Positions 35,240-47,139 of a stretch of 64,000 bases of DNA are shown here, piece after piece; position 1 is the first letter of the stretch, and every line of letters starts with the position of its first letter. The DNA is from Arenibacter arenosicollis. GTDB lineage: Bacteria > Bacteroidota > Bacteroidia > Flavobacteriales > Flavobacteriaceae. Both the position numbers and the translations under genes were made by a program. The stretch lies in the NCBI RefSeq assembly GCF_014397245.1, contig NZ_JACLHY010000018.1, positions 43,037 through 107,036 of the forward strand, in the 5' to 3' direction. The notes beneath the pieces were generated by a model. That model did not search any database, had not been told where the DNA came from, and saw only the letters and a program-made list of their open reading frames with translations.

Positions 35240-35893
35240 ATGAAGTTCTTTATTGACACCGCTAATTTAGCACAGATAAAAGAAGCCCAGGAATTAGGGG
35301 TATTGGATGGGGTAACCACAAATCCTTCCCTAATGGCCAAAGAAGGGATTACCGGAAGAAACAATATCCTTAAACATTATGTGGATATCTGTAATATTGT
35401 TGATGGTGATGTATCTGCAGAGGTAATTTCCACAGATTTAAAAGGAATGATCAAGGAAGGTGAGGAATTGGCTGAACTACATGAGCAAATTGTAGTTAAA
35501 GTTCCTATGATTAAAGATGGGATTAAGGCTATAAAATATTTTACGGATAAGGGAATTAGAACCAATTGTACCTTGGTATTTTCCTGCGGACAGGCTTTGT
35601 TGGCCGCTAAGGCAGGTGCTACTTATGTTTCGCCTTTTATTGGTAGGTTGGATGATATCTCTACCGATGGATTGAATTTGATTTCTGAAATTAGGCACAT
35701 ATACGACAATTATGATTTTGAAACCCAAATTTTGGCCGCGTCAGTTAGACATACAATGCACGTAATTGATTGTGCAAAGTTGGGAGCAGATGTTATGACC
35801 GGACCTTTGTCTGCGATCGAAGGTTTGCTTAAGCACCCATTAACAGATAGTGGTTTGGCAAAATTCTTGGAAGACTACCAAAAGGGTAACTAG
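35240..35893 (+). CDS. Transaldolase / fructose-6-phosphate aldolase (small type)
   Basis: A 217-residue TIM-barrel aldolase of the MipB/TalC/FSA subfamily. It begins [16 protein letters not shown], has [13 protein letters not shown], and the Schiff-base lysine is K87 in [40 protein letters not shown] matches the family. Small transaldolases and fructose-6-phosphate aldolases cannot be told apart safely by eye; in most Bacteroidota this gene is considered the pentose phosphate transaldolase. A clean terminator follows. Confidence 0.9.
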   Translation: MKFFIDTANLAQIKEAQELGVLDGVTTNPSLMAKEGITGRNNILKHYVDICNIVDGDVSAEVISTDLKGMIKEGEELAELHEQIVVKVPMIKDGIKAIKYFTDKGIRTNCTLVFSCGQALLAAKAGATYVSPFIGRLDDISTDGLNLISEIRHIYDNYDFETQILAASVRHTMHVIDCAKLGADVMTGPLSAIEGLLKHPLTDSGLAKFLEDYQKGN

Positions 35894-35918
35894 ATTTCAA
35901 AATAATCCTAAATACCAT

Positions 35919-35960
35919 AAAGCCTCTTTTGCATATTAGCTAAAGAGGCTTTAATATTTT
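35919..35960. terminator. Terminator between tal-type gene and the convergent lipoprotein gene
   Basis: Perfect 11-bp arms (35919-35929 and 35942-35952) with a 12-nt loop, followed by an AT-rich run on the plus strand and an A-rich stretch before it. It can serve both directions. Confidence 0.75.
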
Positions 35961-36025
35961 ATGATCTAATGGGTGTTGTGATTTTTAAATCTAAATCCAG
36001 ATCCCAAACTTTAAATTGAAGTATA

Positions 36026-37414
36026 TTAGAAACTGCTGTAGAGGTCAGCAAATGCATCCACTATTAGCCCGTCTTTGGTTATTATACCTTTATTAAGACC
36101 TCCAATGACCAGGGCGTTTTTTAAATTTTCAAAATCGTCGGTACGGAATTGTTTTTCCATATCCAGTTGATTGCTACTTAGTAAGGACTGCCATCTTAAG
36201 GCGTCTGTATTGCAATTTATTCCAACAAAAGTATACTCAGGTTTCCTTTCCGTTAATTGTGCAACACGGGTAAGTACATTCTCAAAGTTGGATCTCTGGG
36301 TGCCCGACCAAAAATAGAATACTGTATTCTTTTCTTTTTCTGCAATTTCCTGGAGCGTTACCAAAGTTCCCTCAGTATTGAAAACTGATATATTGGGTAA
36401 TTTTTTGGAAGGCTGTAAATTGTTGACCCCTTGATAAATGGCCTCTATTTCTGCACTATGTCGGTTGTTTCCCGAGAGTTTGTGGAATTCCTCTATAAAA
36501 ATTCTATTGTTTGCATCGGTGTCATGTACGTTAATCAGATAGTCCATAGCTACATTTCTAAAAAGGTTGTCACGTAAATCCTTTTCAGTAACCAAGCTAT
36601 CTATCAGCTTCAGTTTGTGCTGATTAAAATGCAATTTATTTTTAATGATCTCATGATGTTCACCCTTACATTTGGAATAACAGCCCATATAGGATAAATT
36701 GTTGAAATGGGTTTTCATGAAATTGTAGTAATATCTGTGGTAGGCGAGACTTTCGTTATTGTAATCCAAATCTTTCCGGTAATCATAAAATTGTACCGGT
36801 AACTCTGGGATGCTGCTTAGTCCAGTTTTCCTTCTGTTCCAAAAAGGATATTTTTCCTTGTAGATGTAGTAGTTGTAATTTATACTGGCCTTGGCCATTT
36901 CAATGGCATTGGCAGATAACTTCACTTCCTTAATAAGTTCATTTAGGGAATTAACTTTAATGGCTTTAAGGGAATCCAGTTTAGTGTTGAAGTCCTCAGG
37001 GCCAAGTTGGGAAAAGGAGTATACGGTGGCTGGCTCAGCTTCGGTGGTCAAAAAAAGATCTAATAGGAAATTATTTATCTCCTCACCCTTACCGGAAAAA
37101 ATCAATGATTCATCAAAATCCTCAGTATTGAGACGGATCATTAAGCTATCTCCCCTTTCTAGATATACATACTGTAATTCTGGACTATGGTCAAAATGGT
37201 ACAAGCCTTCGGCAACTGAATCCAATTTTATGGAGAACCTATTTTCATCATCAAGTTTAGCAGAATCGATGACGATATCGTCCTTAAAAAGTACGACATA
37301 TTCGCTTGTGGGATTTACGATTTCACCAGCAAATGATACACTAGGGGATTTTTTTTCTATCGAACCGCAACCAACCAAAGCGATAAGAAAAGAATATAGT
37401 AAAGGTTTATTCAT
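36026..37414 (-). CDS. Thioredoxin-like (TlpA-type) lipoprotein lacking CXXC
   Basis: A 462-residue lipoprotein (lipobox ALVGC). The N-terminal 110 residues look like the DUF4369 domain common before TlpA-like reductases in this phylum. The middle is helical. The C-terminal segment (about 340-462) has thioredoxin-fold strands (NTVFYFWSGTQRSNFENVL, YTFVGINCNTDALRWQSLL). Where reductases have WCxxC, this one has WSGTQRSNF, so the redox cysteines are missing. It is therefore unlikely to be a disulfide reductase; a binding or structural role is inferred. It stands alone and is divergent from the ABC-F gene. Confidence 0.75.
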   Translation of the reverse strand: MNKPLLYSFLIALVGCGSIEKKSPSVSFAGEIVNPTSEYVVLFKDDIVIDSAKLDDENRFSIKLDSVAEGLYHFDHSPELQYVYLERGDSLMIRLNTEDFDESLIFSGKGEEINNFLLDLFLTTEAEPATVYSFSQLGPEDFNTKLDSLKAIKVNSLNELIKEVKLSANAIEMAKASINYNYYIYKEKYPFWNRRKTGLSSIPELPVQFYDYRKDLDYNNESLAYHRYYYNFMKTHFNNLSYMGCYSKCKGEHHEIIKNKLHFNQHKLKLIDSLVTEKDLRDNLFRNVAMDYLINVHDTDANNRIFIEEFHKLSGNNRHSAEIEAIYQGVNNLQPSKKLPNISVFNTEGTLVTLQEIAEKEKNTVFYFWSGTQRSNFENVLTRVAQLTERKPEYTFVGINCNTDALRWQSLLSSNQLDMEKQFRTDDFENLKNALVIGGLNKGIITKDGLIVDAFADLYSSF

Positions 37415-37522
37415 ATGAGAATAGCTACTTTATAGTAAACAAATCTAATAAACTCAACAGATACAGGCTGTTAATTGTGCGTTAAAACTATTGGGTCTTA
37501 GTTAAAATGCTACCTAAAGGCG

Positions 37523-39216
<1,694 letters not shown>

Positions 39217-39241
39217 TTTTATCGGCCCAAATTCTTACTTT

Positions 39242-40369
39242 ATGAAAACCTACCTAATAACATGCATGTTTATTGCATGTCTCGTTATGGGCTGTTCTGA
39301 GGAAGGAGTAGGAGACAAGGATATCGAATCTCTTAACTTAACAGCCGACTATACCGTTTTGTTGAAAAAAGACGGTGTTTTACAAAGTGCTTATTTAAAT
39401 GCCGATTCGGATGGTATGACCGTTAATTCCTCCAAAAGTGATTTTGAGGTAGTGCCATTACCGGAACTTAGTTATCGGAATGGCTCTAAAATAGGTTTTT
39501 ATAACTCGCGGGAAGACTGTAGTGCGACAATTAAAATCCATGATTTTGGTGATAATACGGATGTCAACACCACTGTGTTCACAGAGGATTTAAATTGCGA
39601 TTTTCTTGTAAAGTCCATGGCTTTTTCAAAAGATAAGGCTTTTGTAACTTACGTAAAGCCTTCCAGTACTAAAAATGACAGCTATTATTTAAGGATTTTG
39701 GATTTATCAATAAGCCCAAATTCTTATACGGAGGTGGAATTGGCTAAGGAAACAAAACAAATAATAGTTTCCGGTAATCAGGTATTTGTACTGGCCAGGG
39801 ATACCGATATTACCGATAAGTATGCATTGATCGTAATAAATATCGACAATGGGGCTATTGCCCATGAGGTTAACTTGGGAACGGATGTTTTAAAAATTTC
39901 AAAGGATGGAATGGGCAATATTCTGGTAAGTTATCCTAATTTGCACAGCCTTTTTGACGGGAAAACCCTGATTTTGGGTATTACTACCAATTATTTATTG
40001 GGAAAAGAACCCAGGTTTGGATATGCCAATTCGGAATTTTTCGGGGAACAGACTTTGTATTACCCCATGGAATCCGGTTCAAAAAGTGCTTATCCCCACA
40101 TTGCCGCGGTTTATGATTTTACAGAAAATATCTCGATTCTCTATATTTATGAAAATTTTCTCACCCTGGAGGAGCGAAACCTAAAATATGAAATAGAAGA
40201 CACTACTATGGTTTCCTATGATTCCAAAAACAATTTGATCCTGATCGGGTATAAGAAAAAAGGGAATAGTGGCAAAGGGGGGCTAATGAGGATTAAACCA
40301 ATACCGGATCCAAAATTTTTGGATAATGTTGATCTGGATGGTATACCCATGGAATTATTCCCCAATTGA
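39242..40369 (+). CDS. Unrecognised lipoprotein, beta-rich
   Basis: A 375-residue lipoprotein with lipobox CLVMGC. The mature part has a series of beta-propeller-like strands (VLLKKDGVLQSAYLN, KAFVTYVKPSS, QIIVSGNQVFVLARD, MGNILVSYPNLHSLF), but no family signature that I know. It follows the ABC-F gene by 25 nt and may be cotranscribed. No catalytic motif is visible. Confidence 0.65.
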   Translation: MKTYLITCMFIACLVMGCSEEGVGDKDIESLNLTADYTVLLKKDGVLQSAYLNADSDGMTVNSSKSDFEVVPLPELSYRNGSKIGFYNSREDCSATIKIHDFGDNTDVNTTVFTEDLNCDFLVKSMAFSKDKAFVTYVKPSSTKNDSYYLRILDLSISPNSYTEVELAKETKQIIVSGNQVFVLARDTDITDKYALIVINIDNGAIAHEVNLGTDVLKISKDGMGNILVSYPNLHSLFDGKTLILGITTNYLLGKEPRFGYANSEFFGEQTLYYPMESGSKSAYPHIAAVYDFTENISILYIYENFLTLEERNLKYEIEDTTMVSYDSKNNLILIGYKKKGNSGKGGLMRIKPIPDPKFLDNVDLDGIPMELFPN

Positions 40370-40397
40370 AATCCAAAGGATAAGAAATAATTTTCCC

Positions 40398-41117
40398 TTA
40401 TGTTTTTAGGTATTTGGAGTTCCAAATGGAGGGATTGAAATTTTTGCCCAAGGCAAAGCCATAAAATATAACAATGGAGGCTATGCACTTAAACATAAAA
40501 AAGAAAATTACCCAAAATTGAAAGCTGGAGCTCTCCTTTGAGAACAATCCGTTAGGGACCAGCAGCGTTACCAAATAACTAATAGCCATTACAACGGCAA
40601 TAAGATTTACAATACTCTTAAAAGGCCACATCAATAATTTTCTCAATGGGTGTAGGTCCCGCCCCCATTTATGAATCAAATAGTAATAGTCGTTGCCTAT
40701 TGGGGCGAATAAAATTGGATCGTCCCTGTCCTTCAACTTAAAAAGTTTTGAGGGAGCAAGAATCTTAAATCCCTTTATTTCCAATTCATGATCCTCTTCC
40801 AGTCTTTTGATCTTGTTAGTTGCTTCAGAAGGAATTTCACCTTTAAAATAATGGGAATCCAGAAAACGAAGCCTATAGTCTATGGCTATCTTTTTTATAT
40901 GTCGAATATGATAAATTCCAGCCGTTTCCAGTAAATCAATATTAAAGTCATTGTTCACTACAGCCTCCTTACTTTGAATGTTCAGGTCAATTCTTTGTAG
41001 TGCATCTTCGTCTTTGTTTAGTAGGAGATAAACTTCATTTAGTAGTTGATCGGCAGATGCGTCCCTTCGTTTTGCCAGAATAAGCTTTTCCTGAATATTG
41101 GTTCTTTTCAAAAACAT
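40398..41117 (-). CDS. Unrecognised membrane protein with two C-terminal TM helices
   Basis: A 239-residue protein. The first 170 residues are soluble and charged (helical start, then KGFKILAPSKLFKLKDRDDPILFAPIGNDYYYLIHKWG). Two hydrophobic helices follow (IVNLIAVVMAISYLVTLLV and FWVIFFFMFKCIASIVIFYGFAL). There is no signal peptide, so the N-terminal domain is probably cytosolic. I do not recognise a family. It converges with the preceding lipoprotein gene and is divergent from the fasciclin gene. Confidence 0.65.
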   Translation of the reverse strand: MFLKRTNIQEKLILAKRRDASADQLLNEVYLLLNKDEDALQRIDLNIQSKEAVVNNDFNIDLLETAGIYHIRHIKKIAIDYRLRFLDSHYFKGEIPSEATNKIKRLEEDHELEIKGFKILAPSKLFKLKDRDDPILFAPIGNDYYYLIHKWGRDLHPLRKLLMWPFKSIVNLIAVVMAISYLVTLLVPNGLFSKESSSFQFWVIFFFMFKCIASIVIFYGFALGKNFNPSIWNSKYLKT

Positions 41118-41366
41118 TTCACATCTTTTTTATAGCAATTGTCATAAAGTTAAGGAATTACGGATTTCATTTTAAATTCCGATCGTTAAAAATTGGATAT
41201 CGGCGATGATAAGTTCATAAATTTATTGGATTCGCAACCAATATGTTAATATTGGATCAATTCAAATTTGGTTAATAACTTTTTTTAAAATTATTGACCT
41301 AATGTTGTATATTGTCGGCGAAATTAACCTTTCATCGATTTTTTATAATCCCAAGTCCCAGAACAA

Positions 41367-41933
41367 ATGAAAAGCTATGTGTCTCTTTGCGCTCTAATAA
41401 TTTTTGTCACCTCCATAAGTTATGGGCAAACTTCCTTCAAAGAGAATAGCTTTTTAAAGACTGAGAATTCCATCGTAGAGAGTACTGCTGATTCTGGTCA
41501 CCATTATACATTATTGGAAGTTGTTAAGGCCGCTAATTTGGAGAAAATATTGAATGAGGATGGCCCGTTTACAGTTTTTGCCCCTTCCGACATGGCTTTT
41601 AAGAAACTTTCCAAGGTAAGCCTGAAAGAATTATTATTACCGGAAAACAAAAAGGAACTACTATCACTTTTAACCTATCACATCGTTGCCGGTAATATAA
41701 CCGCTTCCAAAATTTTGAAGGCCTTGTGCAACGGGAATGGAAAAGCAAGTTTTACTACAGTACAGGGCGATAAAATTTTCGCATCCATGGACGGATTGGA
41801 TATTGTGCTTACGGACAAGTCAGGCAATAAAGCTAAAATTACCAGTGCCGATTCCACTCAATGTAACGGGGTTATCCACGAGATAGACAGTGTAATTCTG
41901 CCCAATTCACTTGCAACTGCGAATTTACCGTAA
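41367..41933 (+). CDS. Exported fasciclin (FAS1) domain protein
   Basis: A 188-residue exported protein with one FAS1 domain. The signal peptide ends near SYGQ. The H1 motif GPFTVFAPSDMAFKKL and the H2-like ending CNGVIHEIDSVILP are the two FAS1 signatures; YHIVAGNITASKIL lies between. FAS1 proteins mediate adhesion or surface interactions. Its end overlaps the end of pheT on the other strand by 9 nt. Confidence 0.9.
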   Translation: MKSYVSLCALIIFVTSISYGQTSFKENSFLKTENSIVESTADSGHHYTLLEVVKAANLEKILNEDGPFTVFAPSDMAFKKLSKVSLKELLLPENKKELLSLLTYHIVAGNITASKILKALCNGNGKASFTTVQGDKIFASMDGLDIVLTDKSGNKAKITSADSTQCNGVIHEIDSVILPNSLATANLP

Positions 41934-44351
41934 TTCGGCTCCTAATTCGCTTTCATAACGCTGCAATAGCTTATTCATTATCTTATCTATCTGTTTGTCG
42001 GTCAAGGTACCGTTTTCATCCTGCAAGGTATAACTTACGGCATATGACTTTTTGCCTTCGGGTAAATTTTTGCCGTTATAAACATCAAATAGGTTTACAT
42101 TGGTCAAATATTTCCTCTCGGTCTGCTGAGCGATATCATGTATTTGCTTAAAAGTTACACTCTCGTCCACTAAAAGTGCATAGTCTCTTTTCACCTCAGG
42201 GTATTTTGGAATCTCCTTATAGATGATTTGGTTGGAGACAATTGCCTCTAAAATATAATCCCAATCAAAATCGGCATATAGTACCTCTTCTTTGATGTCG
42301 AACGCCTTTAATACAGATTTTTTTACCACTCCGAGTACTACAACTTCCCTTTTCGCTATTTTCAAGGAAATCCCCTCCGATAAAATATCACTGGAGGTCG
42401 GTTGGGAATTAAGCTCGGTAAGGCCCAATCTATTAAGGAGATTTTCTACTATGGCTTTTAGATAAAAGAAATCGGTTTTTTTAGGTGGGGAGGTCCAGGT
42501 ATCTTCCAATCTGTTTCCGGTGACAAGCATACTTAGATGCTTTTTTTCCTCTCTGTTGGTCTGATATTGGTGATAGGTCTTCCCAAATTCAAAAATTTTA
42601 AGGTTGTGCATCTGCCTATTGCTATTATGCGCAATGGCTTCCAAACCGGAAAACAACATAGATTGCCTCATCACCGATAAATCGGTACTTAGAGGGTTCA
42701 ACATGGTAATAGTGTGTTCTTCCTTAATATCCGCCGATAATTCGTTATAGGCAGGGGAGGAAAGGCTATTGGCCAATATTTCATTGAATCCTTTTGAAGC
42801 CAAGAAATTACCAATTATATTTTGGATCTTGTAATCCTCAAACTTGGAAGTAGGAGCAATGGAAGCGTTCAGTTTCTCTTTGAACTCTACATTGTTGTAT
42901 CCAAAAACACGTAAAATTTCCTCAATAACATCAACCTCCCTTTGTACGTCCACCCGGTAAAACGGGATGGATAATCCAAGACCGGATTCTGTTACGTTTT
43001 TTACCTTAATGTCCAACGATGCCAAAATGGATTTTATGGTGTCCTTGGGTATTTCCTGGCCTATTAGTTTGTGTATTTTATCGAAAGTTAAAAATACATG
43101 GTAGTCATCCTTCTTTTTGGGATAGATATCTACAATGTCCGAAGTAATATCGCCACCGGCTATCTCGTGGATCAGCAATGCTGCGCGTTTTAGGCAATAT
43201 TCCACATTGTCTATGTCTATACCTCTTTCAAAACGGAAGGAGGCATCTGTATTTATACCGTGTCTTTTGGCAGTTTTTCTAACGGATACAGGATTGAAAA
43301 ATGCACTTTCCAAAAATACACTACTTGTACTTTCTGTAACCCCGGAATTTTCACCACCAAGAACCCCGGCGATACAAAGAGGTTTTTCGGTATCACAAAT
43401 CATTAAATCCTCCTCGCTCAAGATGCGCTGAACCCCATCCAAAGTGGTGAATTTAGTTCCCTTGGGAAGTGTTTTTACAACTATTTTGTGTCCTTTTATC
43501 TTTGCCGCGTCAAATGCATGTAGAGGCTGACCCAATTCGTGCAACACATAATTGGTGGCGTCCACTACATTGTTTTTAGGAGTGATCCCAATAGATTTCA
43601 ATCTATTTTTTAACCAATCTGGAGATGGCTGTACAATAAGATTGCTAATGGTGATACCGCAATATCTTGGTGCCAATTCGCTCTTAACAACTTCGACATC
43701 TATTTTTAAAGATCGGTTTACAATATTAAAATTGGTAACCGGAGGTGTGATCAATTCCTTAAGGATGTCTTTTTGTTTAAATCCGGCCTTTAAATCCCTG
43801 GCAACCCCAAAGTGGCTCATGGCATCGGCCCTGTTGGGTGTAAGCCCTATTTCGAATACTTCATCCACTTCAATTTCAAATACTTCGGAACAGAGTGACC
43901 CCACTTTTAAAGTGTCGGGCAAAATCATAATTCCGTCATGGCTTTCTCCTAGTCCCAGCTCATCTTCGGCACAGATCATACCATGGCTTTCCTCGCCGCG
44001 AATTTTACCTTTTTTTATTACCCAAGCCTCTCCTTCGGCCGTGTAGAGGGTTGTTCCTATAGTGGCTACGGCTACTTTTTGGCCAACATCCACATTGGGC
44101 GCTCCACAAACAATTTGTAACGGAGCTTCCCCACCTGTATTTACAGTGGTCAATTTTAATTTATCCGCATTGGGATGTTTAATGCAGGTCAAGACTTCTC
44201 CAACAACGATTCCCTTCAATCCGCCTTTGACCGATTCAAAAGGTGTAATACCCTCAACCTCCAAACCTAAGTCAGTTAATAATTCAGCTGTCTTATGTGA
44301 ATCCCAGTCAATTTTTAAAAACTGTTTCAGCCAGTTGTAAGATATTTTCAT
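41925..44351 (-). CDS. pheT: Phenylalanyl-tRNA synthetase beta subunit
   Basis: Large subunit of the alpha2-beta2 enzyme that charges tRNA-Phe. The 808 residues include an N-terminal tRNA-binding (EMAP-like) domain (GIVVGEVLTCIKHPNADKLKLTTVNTG), B3/4 editing region (LGQPLHAFDAAKI), B5 domain, the synthetase core, and a C-terminal anticodon-binding FDX-ACB domain (KYPEVKRDYALLVDESVTF...). Length and order are standard. pheS is not adjacent, so the subunits are split in this genome, as is usual in Flavobacteriaceae. Confidence 0.97.
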   Translation of the reverse strand: MKISYNWLKQFLKIDWDSHKTAELLTDLGLEVEGITPFESVKGGLKGIVVGEVLTCIKHPNADKLKLTTVNTGGEAPLQIVCGAPNVDVGQKVAVATIGTTLYTAEGEAWVIKKGKIRGEESHGMICAEDELGLGESHDGIMILPDTLKVGSLCSEVFEIEVDEVFEIGLTPNRADAMSHFGVARDLKAGFKQKDILKELITPPVTNFNIVNRSLKIDVEVVKSELAPRYCGITISNLIVQPSPDWLKNRLKSIGITPKNNVVDATNYVLHELGQPLHAFDAAKIKGHKIVVKTLPKGTKFTTLDGVQRILSEEDLMICDTEKPLCIAGVLGGENSGVTESTSSVFLESAFFNPVSVRKTAKRHGINTDASFRFERGIDIDNVEYCLKRAALLIHEIAGGDITSDIVDIYPKKKDDYHVFLTFDKIHKLIGQEIPKDTIKSILASLDIKVKNVTESGLGLSIPFYRVDVQREVDVIEEILRVFGYNNVEFKEKLNASIAPTSKFEDYKIQNIIGNFLASKGFNEILANSLSSPAYNELSADIKEEHTITMLNPLSTDLSVMRQSMLFSGLEAIAHNSNRQMHNLKIFEFGKTYHQYQTNREEKKHLSMLVTGNRLEDTWTSPPKKTDFFYLKAIVENLLNRLGLTELNSQPTSSDILSEGISLKIAKREVVVLGVVKKSVLKAFDIKEEVLYADFDWDYILEAIVSNQIIYKEIPKYPEVKRDYALLVDESVTFKQIHDIAQQTERKYLTNVNLFDVYNGKNLPEGKKSYAVSYTLQDENGTLTDKQIDKIMNKLLQRYESELGAELR

Positions 44352-44393
44352 TGAGTATTTTTAAAGACCCCAAATATAAAACAATGCAATAAG

Positions 44394-44420
44394 ACATTCA
44401 ATACGTATTTGATTGAATGT
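44394..44420. promoter_or_regulatory. 9-bp inverted repeat upstream of pheT
   Basis: ACATTCAAT (44394-44402) and ATTGAATGT (44412-44420) are perfect arms with a 9-nt spacer, in the divergent region between pheT and the TlpA-like gene. It could be an operator, or a terminator on the plus strand since a T-rich stretch follows; no plus-strand gene ends nearby. Confidence 0.3.
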
Positions 44421-44562
44421 TTTATTTTTTATTATCCAAAATTTTTTGTTACTTAAGCTAAGTTATTTCATAAAACCTTCTTTTAGTTCTCAATTCCAAT
44501 ATGAGAATTTAGTTAAAGGACCCCCAATTTAGATTTTCCCCGAAGTATAATTTTTACAATGG

Positions 44563-45792
44563 ATGATCATGAAGCGAATATTCTTTATATTTTTTCTATT
44601 TATAGCTTGCCATAGCTGCAAGGAGGAGGAACCTGTTGGTTTAGCGGAGGGGTTTTGGTTGGCCGAACTGGAGGTAGGTGACAACCAACGGCTGCCATTC
44701 AATTTTAAGCTTATAAAACTAGGGAATGATAAATATAATATTGAATTGTACAATGCGGATGAGACTATAATAATAGATGAAATAAAAGTGATGGGAGATT
44801 CCGTGATTATTAAAATGCCGGTTTTTGAGGGATATTTGGCCGGAAAATATACGGCTGAAGAAATAAACGGAAAATTTGTCAAAGAAAATGAAGAGAGAGT
44901 TTTGCCGTTTAAAGCTGTTCATGGGATTAGGGAACGTTTTAAAAGGCTAAGTATACCCAGCACCAATATTTCTGGTGACTGGGAGGTGGAGTTTAGACCT
45001 GTCGATGAGGAAAGCTATATGGCCAAAGGAATTTTTAAGCAGGTAGATGATAGGGTTTCCGGTACCTTCAGGACCATGACGGGGGATTATCGGTATTTGG
45101 AGGGCATCCATAGCGGGGATTCTGTAAAATTTTCCACTTTTGATGGGGCGCGTGCCTATTTATTTCAGGCCAGGGCAACGGACAGTTCCATGGTTGGAGT
45201 TTTTTACTCCGGAAAACATGCCAAGGAAACTTTTGTAGCGAGAAGAAATGAAAATTACGAGCTGCCCAATACCGAGTCATTGACCTACATGAAAAAGGGA
45301 TTTGACAAACTAAAATTTTCCTTTCCGGATTCTGAAGGCAATATGGTCTCCCTTGATGATGCCAATTTTAAGGATAAAGTGGTAATCGTTCAAATTATGG
45401 GAACCTGGTGCCCTAATTGCTTGGACGAAACCAAATTTTTGGCAGAATATTTAAAAGAACATTCAAATAATCAAGTGGCTGTTATTGCACTTGCATTTGA
45501 GTATGCAAAAACCAAAGAGGCTGCATTTAAATCCATTGACAGACTTGAGGATAGAATTGGAATAAAATACCCCATACTATTGGCACAATATGGAACAATT
45601 GACAAGAAGATGGCGCAAATGAAATTACCTATGTTAAATCATGTACTTTCCTTTCCTACAACAGTAATTATTGACAAAAATGGTGATGTGCGAAAAATAT
45701 ATACTGGTTTCAACGGTCCTGCAACCGGGAGCAATTACGAGAGTTTTAAGAAGGATTTCCACAGCTTTATAACACAGCTTCTCGAGGTTTAA
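44563..45792 (+). CDS. TlpA-family thiol-disulfide reductase, exported
   Basis: A periplasmic thioredoxin-like reductase of 409 residues. The N-terminus has a lipobox-like SC (IACHSC); the first ATG (44563) or the second (44569) may be used. The N-terminal 250 residues are beta-rich and unrecognised. The C-terminal thioredoxin domain has the active site GTWCPNC (C283 and C286) and the cis-proline loop SFPTTVIIDKNG. It could reduce periplasmic disulfides, e.g. in cytochrome maturation; partners are not adjacent. Unlike the lipoprotein at 36-37 kb, its CXXC is intact. Confidence 0.85.
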   Translation: MIMKRIFFIFFLFIACHSCKEEEPVGLAEGFWLAELEVGDNQRLPFNFKLIKLGNDKYNIELYNADETIIIDEIKVMGDSVIIKMPVFEGYLAGKYTAEEINGKFVKENEERVLPFKAVHGIRERFKRLSIPSTNISGDWEVEFRPVDEESYMAKGIFKQVDDRVSGTFRTMTGDYRYLEGIHSGDSVKFSTFDGARAYLFQARATDSSMVGVFYSGKHAKETFVARRNENYELPNTESLTYMKKGFDKLKFSFPDSEGNMVSLDDANFKDKVVIVQIMGTWCPNCLDETKFLAEYLKEHSNNQVAVIALAFEYAKTKEAAFKSIDRLEDRIGIKYPILLAQYGTIDKKMAQMKLPMLNHVLSFPTTVIIDKNGDVRKIYTGFNGPATGSNYESFKKDFHSFITQLLEV

Positions 45793-46019
45793 AGTGCAAA
45801 CCAAATTACCGAGGACACCTCTGAAATTACATAATGAAAACTAATAAGGGGTGTTGGAACCTGAAGCGGATATGGTTTCTATCCCAACATCCATGGCCCT
45901 TTGGGTCAGAGTGCCCTATTTCTCATTCCAGTGCTTAGCACAGACGAAGTAAAGTAATCAGAACTACTATTTTGGAAAGTACTTGGGTGAGGTGAAATGA
46001 CGACTGCCCTTGAGGGAAA

Positions 46020-47138
46020 TTAAATGATAGTTGATTTTCCCAATCCTATGTTTTCGTAATTATAATTTAGATTGTCATCAGAATCTATAATATTGCCAGC
46101 TATAAAATCGCCTACCTGGCTAGTACCGTATTTGGTGGTAGCACTTAAATCCTTGGTAACCACATGTTTTCTCATAGACTTGTCCACTGCTACAACAACT
46201 GCCCTAGACTCTTCATATAAGCCAAAATGGCTCAGCATCATGGCGGTAGAAAGAATGGAGGCTACTGGATTGGCAATATTTTTTCCTGCTGCCTGGGGGT
46301 AAGAACCGTGAAAAGGTTCAAACATGGCATGTTCATTACCTATTGAGGCCGAAGGCAGTAATCCCTTGGACCCACAAATGGCACTTCCTTGGTCAGAAAG
46401 TATATCCCCGAACATATTGTCGGTCAGAATAACATCAAATTCGTTGGGGTTCAGCATCATTTGCATCGCGGCATTATCCACAAAGAGAAAATCCAACTGT
46501 ACTTCCGGATAGCTTTCGGAAATTCTGGTGACCACTTTACGCCAAAGCCTAGAGGTCTCCAATACATTGGCTTTGTCTACCAAGGTCAGTTTTTTTCGTC
46601 TACTCTTGGCGGCCTTAAACGCCAAATGGGTAATTCTGCTGATCTCTTTTTCCGAGTACTCACATAAGTCGGAAGCAACAGTACCGTCTGCACTCAGTTT
46701 TTTTTCACCGAAATAGATACCTCCTGTAAGTTCACGATAGATTACGAAATCCGTTCCAAAAATAACATGCTTCTTTAAGGGGGATTTATTGACCAATGTT
46801 GGAAAAACCTTCACAGGTCTAATATTCGTGAAAAGGTTCAACTCCCGTCTCAGTTGAAGCAACCCCTGTTCGGGACGTACTCTCGCACTGGGGTTGTCAT
46901 CATATTTTAAAGTACCTATGGTGCCAAAAAGAATAGCATCCGAAGCCCTGCATAGGTCAATGGTCTCCTTAGGTAAAGGGGAGCCATATTTATCCATCGC
47001 AACAGCACCAATTAACCCTTCAGTATAGGTAAAATGATGGTTGAAGGTCTCTTCAACGGCCTGTAAACACTTTACAGACTGAGCCAAAACCTCGGGACCA
47101 ATTCCATCTCCCCCTAAAAGAGCAATCTTTAGATTCAT
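46020..47138 (-). CDS. leuB: 3-isopropylmalate dehydrogenase
   Basis: NAD-dependent oxidative decarboxylation of 3-isopropylmalate, the third step of leucine synthesis. The start IALLGGDGIGPEV is the nucleotide-binding beginning; RELTGGIYFGEK and the metal-binding LTDNMFGDILSDQGSA confirm the family, and FEPFHGSYPQAAGKNIANP is the C-terminal hallmark. Length 372 is normal. It follows leuA with a 1-nt gap on the same strand. leuC and leuD are not here. Confidence 0.96.
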   Translation of the reverse strand: MNLKIALLGGDGIGPEVLAQSVKCLQAVEETFNHHFTYTEGLIGAVAMDKYGSPLPKETIDLCRASDAILFGTIGTLKYDDNPSARVRPEQGLLQLRRELNLFTNIRPVKVFPTLVNKSPLKKHVIFGTDFVIYRELTGGIYFGEKKLSADGTVASDLCEYSEKEISRITHLAFKAAKSRRKKLTLVDKANVLETSRLWRKVVTRISESYPEVQLDFLFVDNAAMQMMLNPNEFDVILTDNMFGDILSDQGSAICGSKGLLPSASIGNEHAMFEPFHGSYPQAAGKNIANPVASILSTAMMLSHFGLYEESRAVVVAVDKSMRKHVVTKDLSATTKYGTSQVGDFIAGNIIDSDDNLNYNYENIGLGKSTII

Positions 47139-47139
47139 T

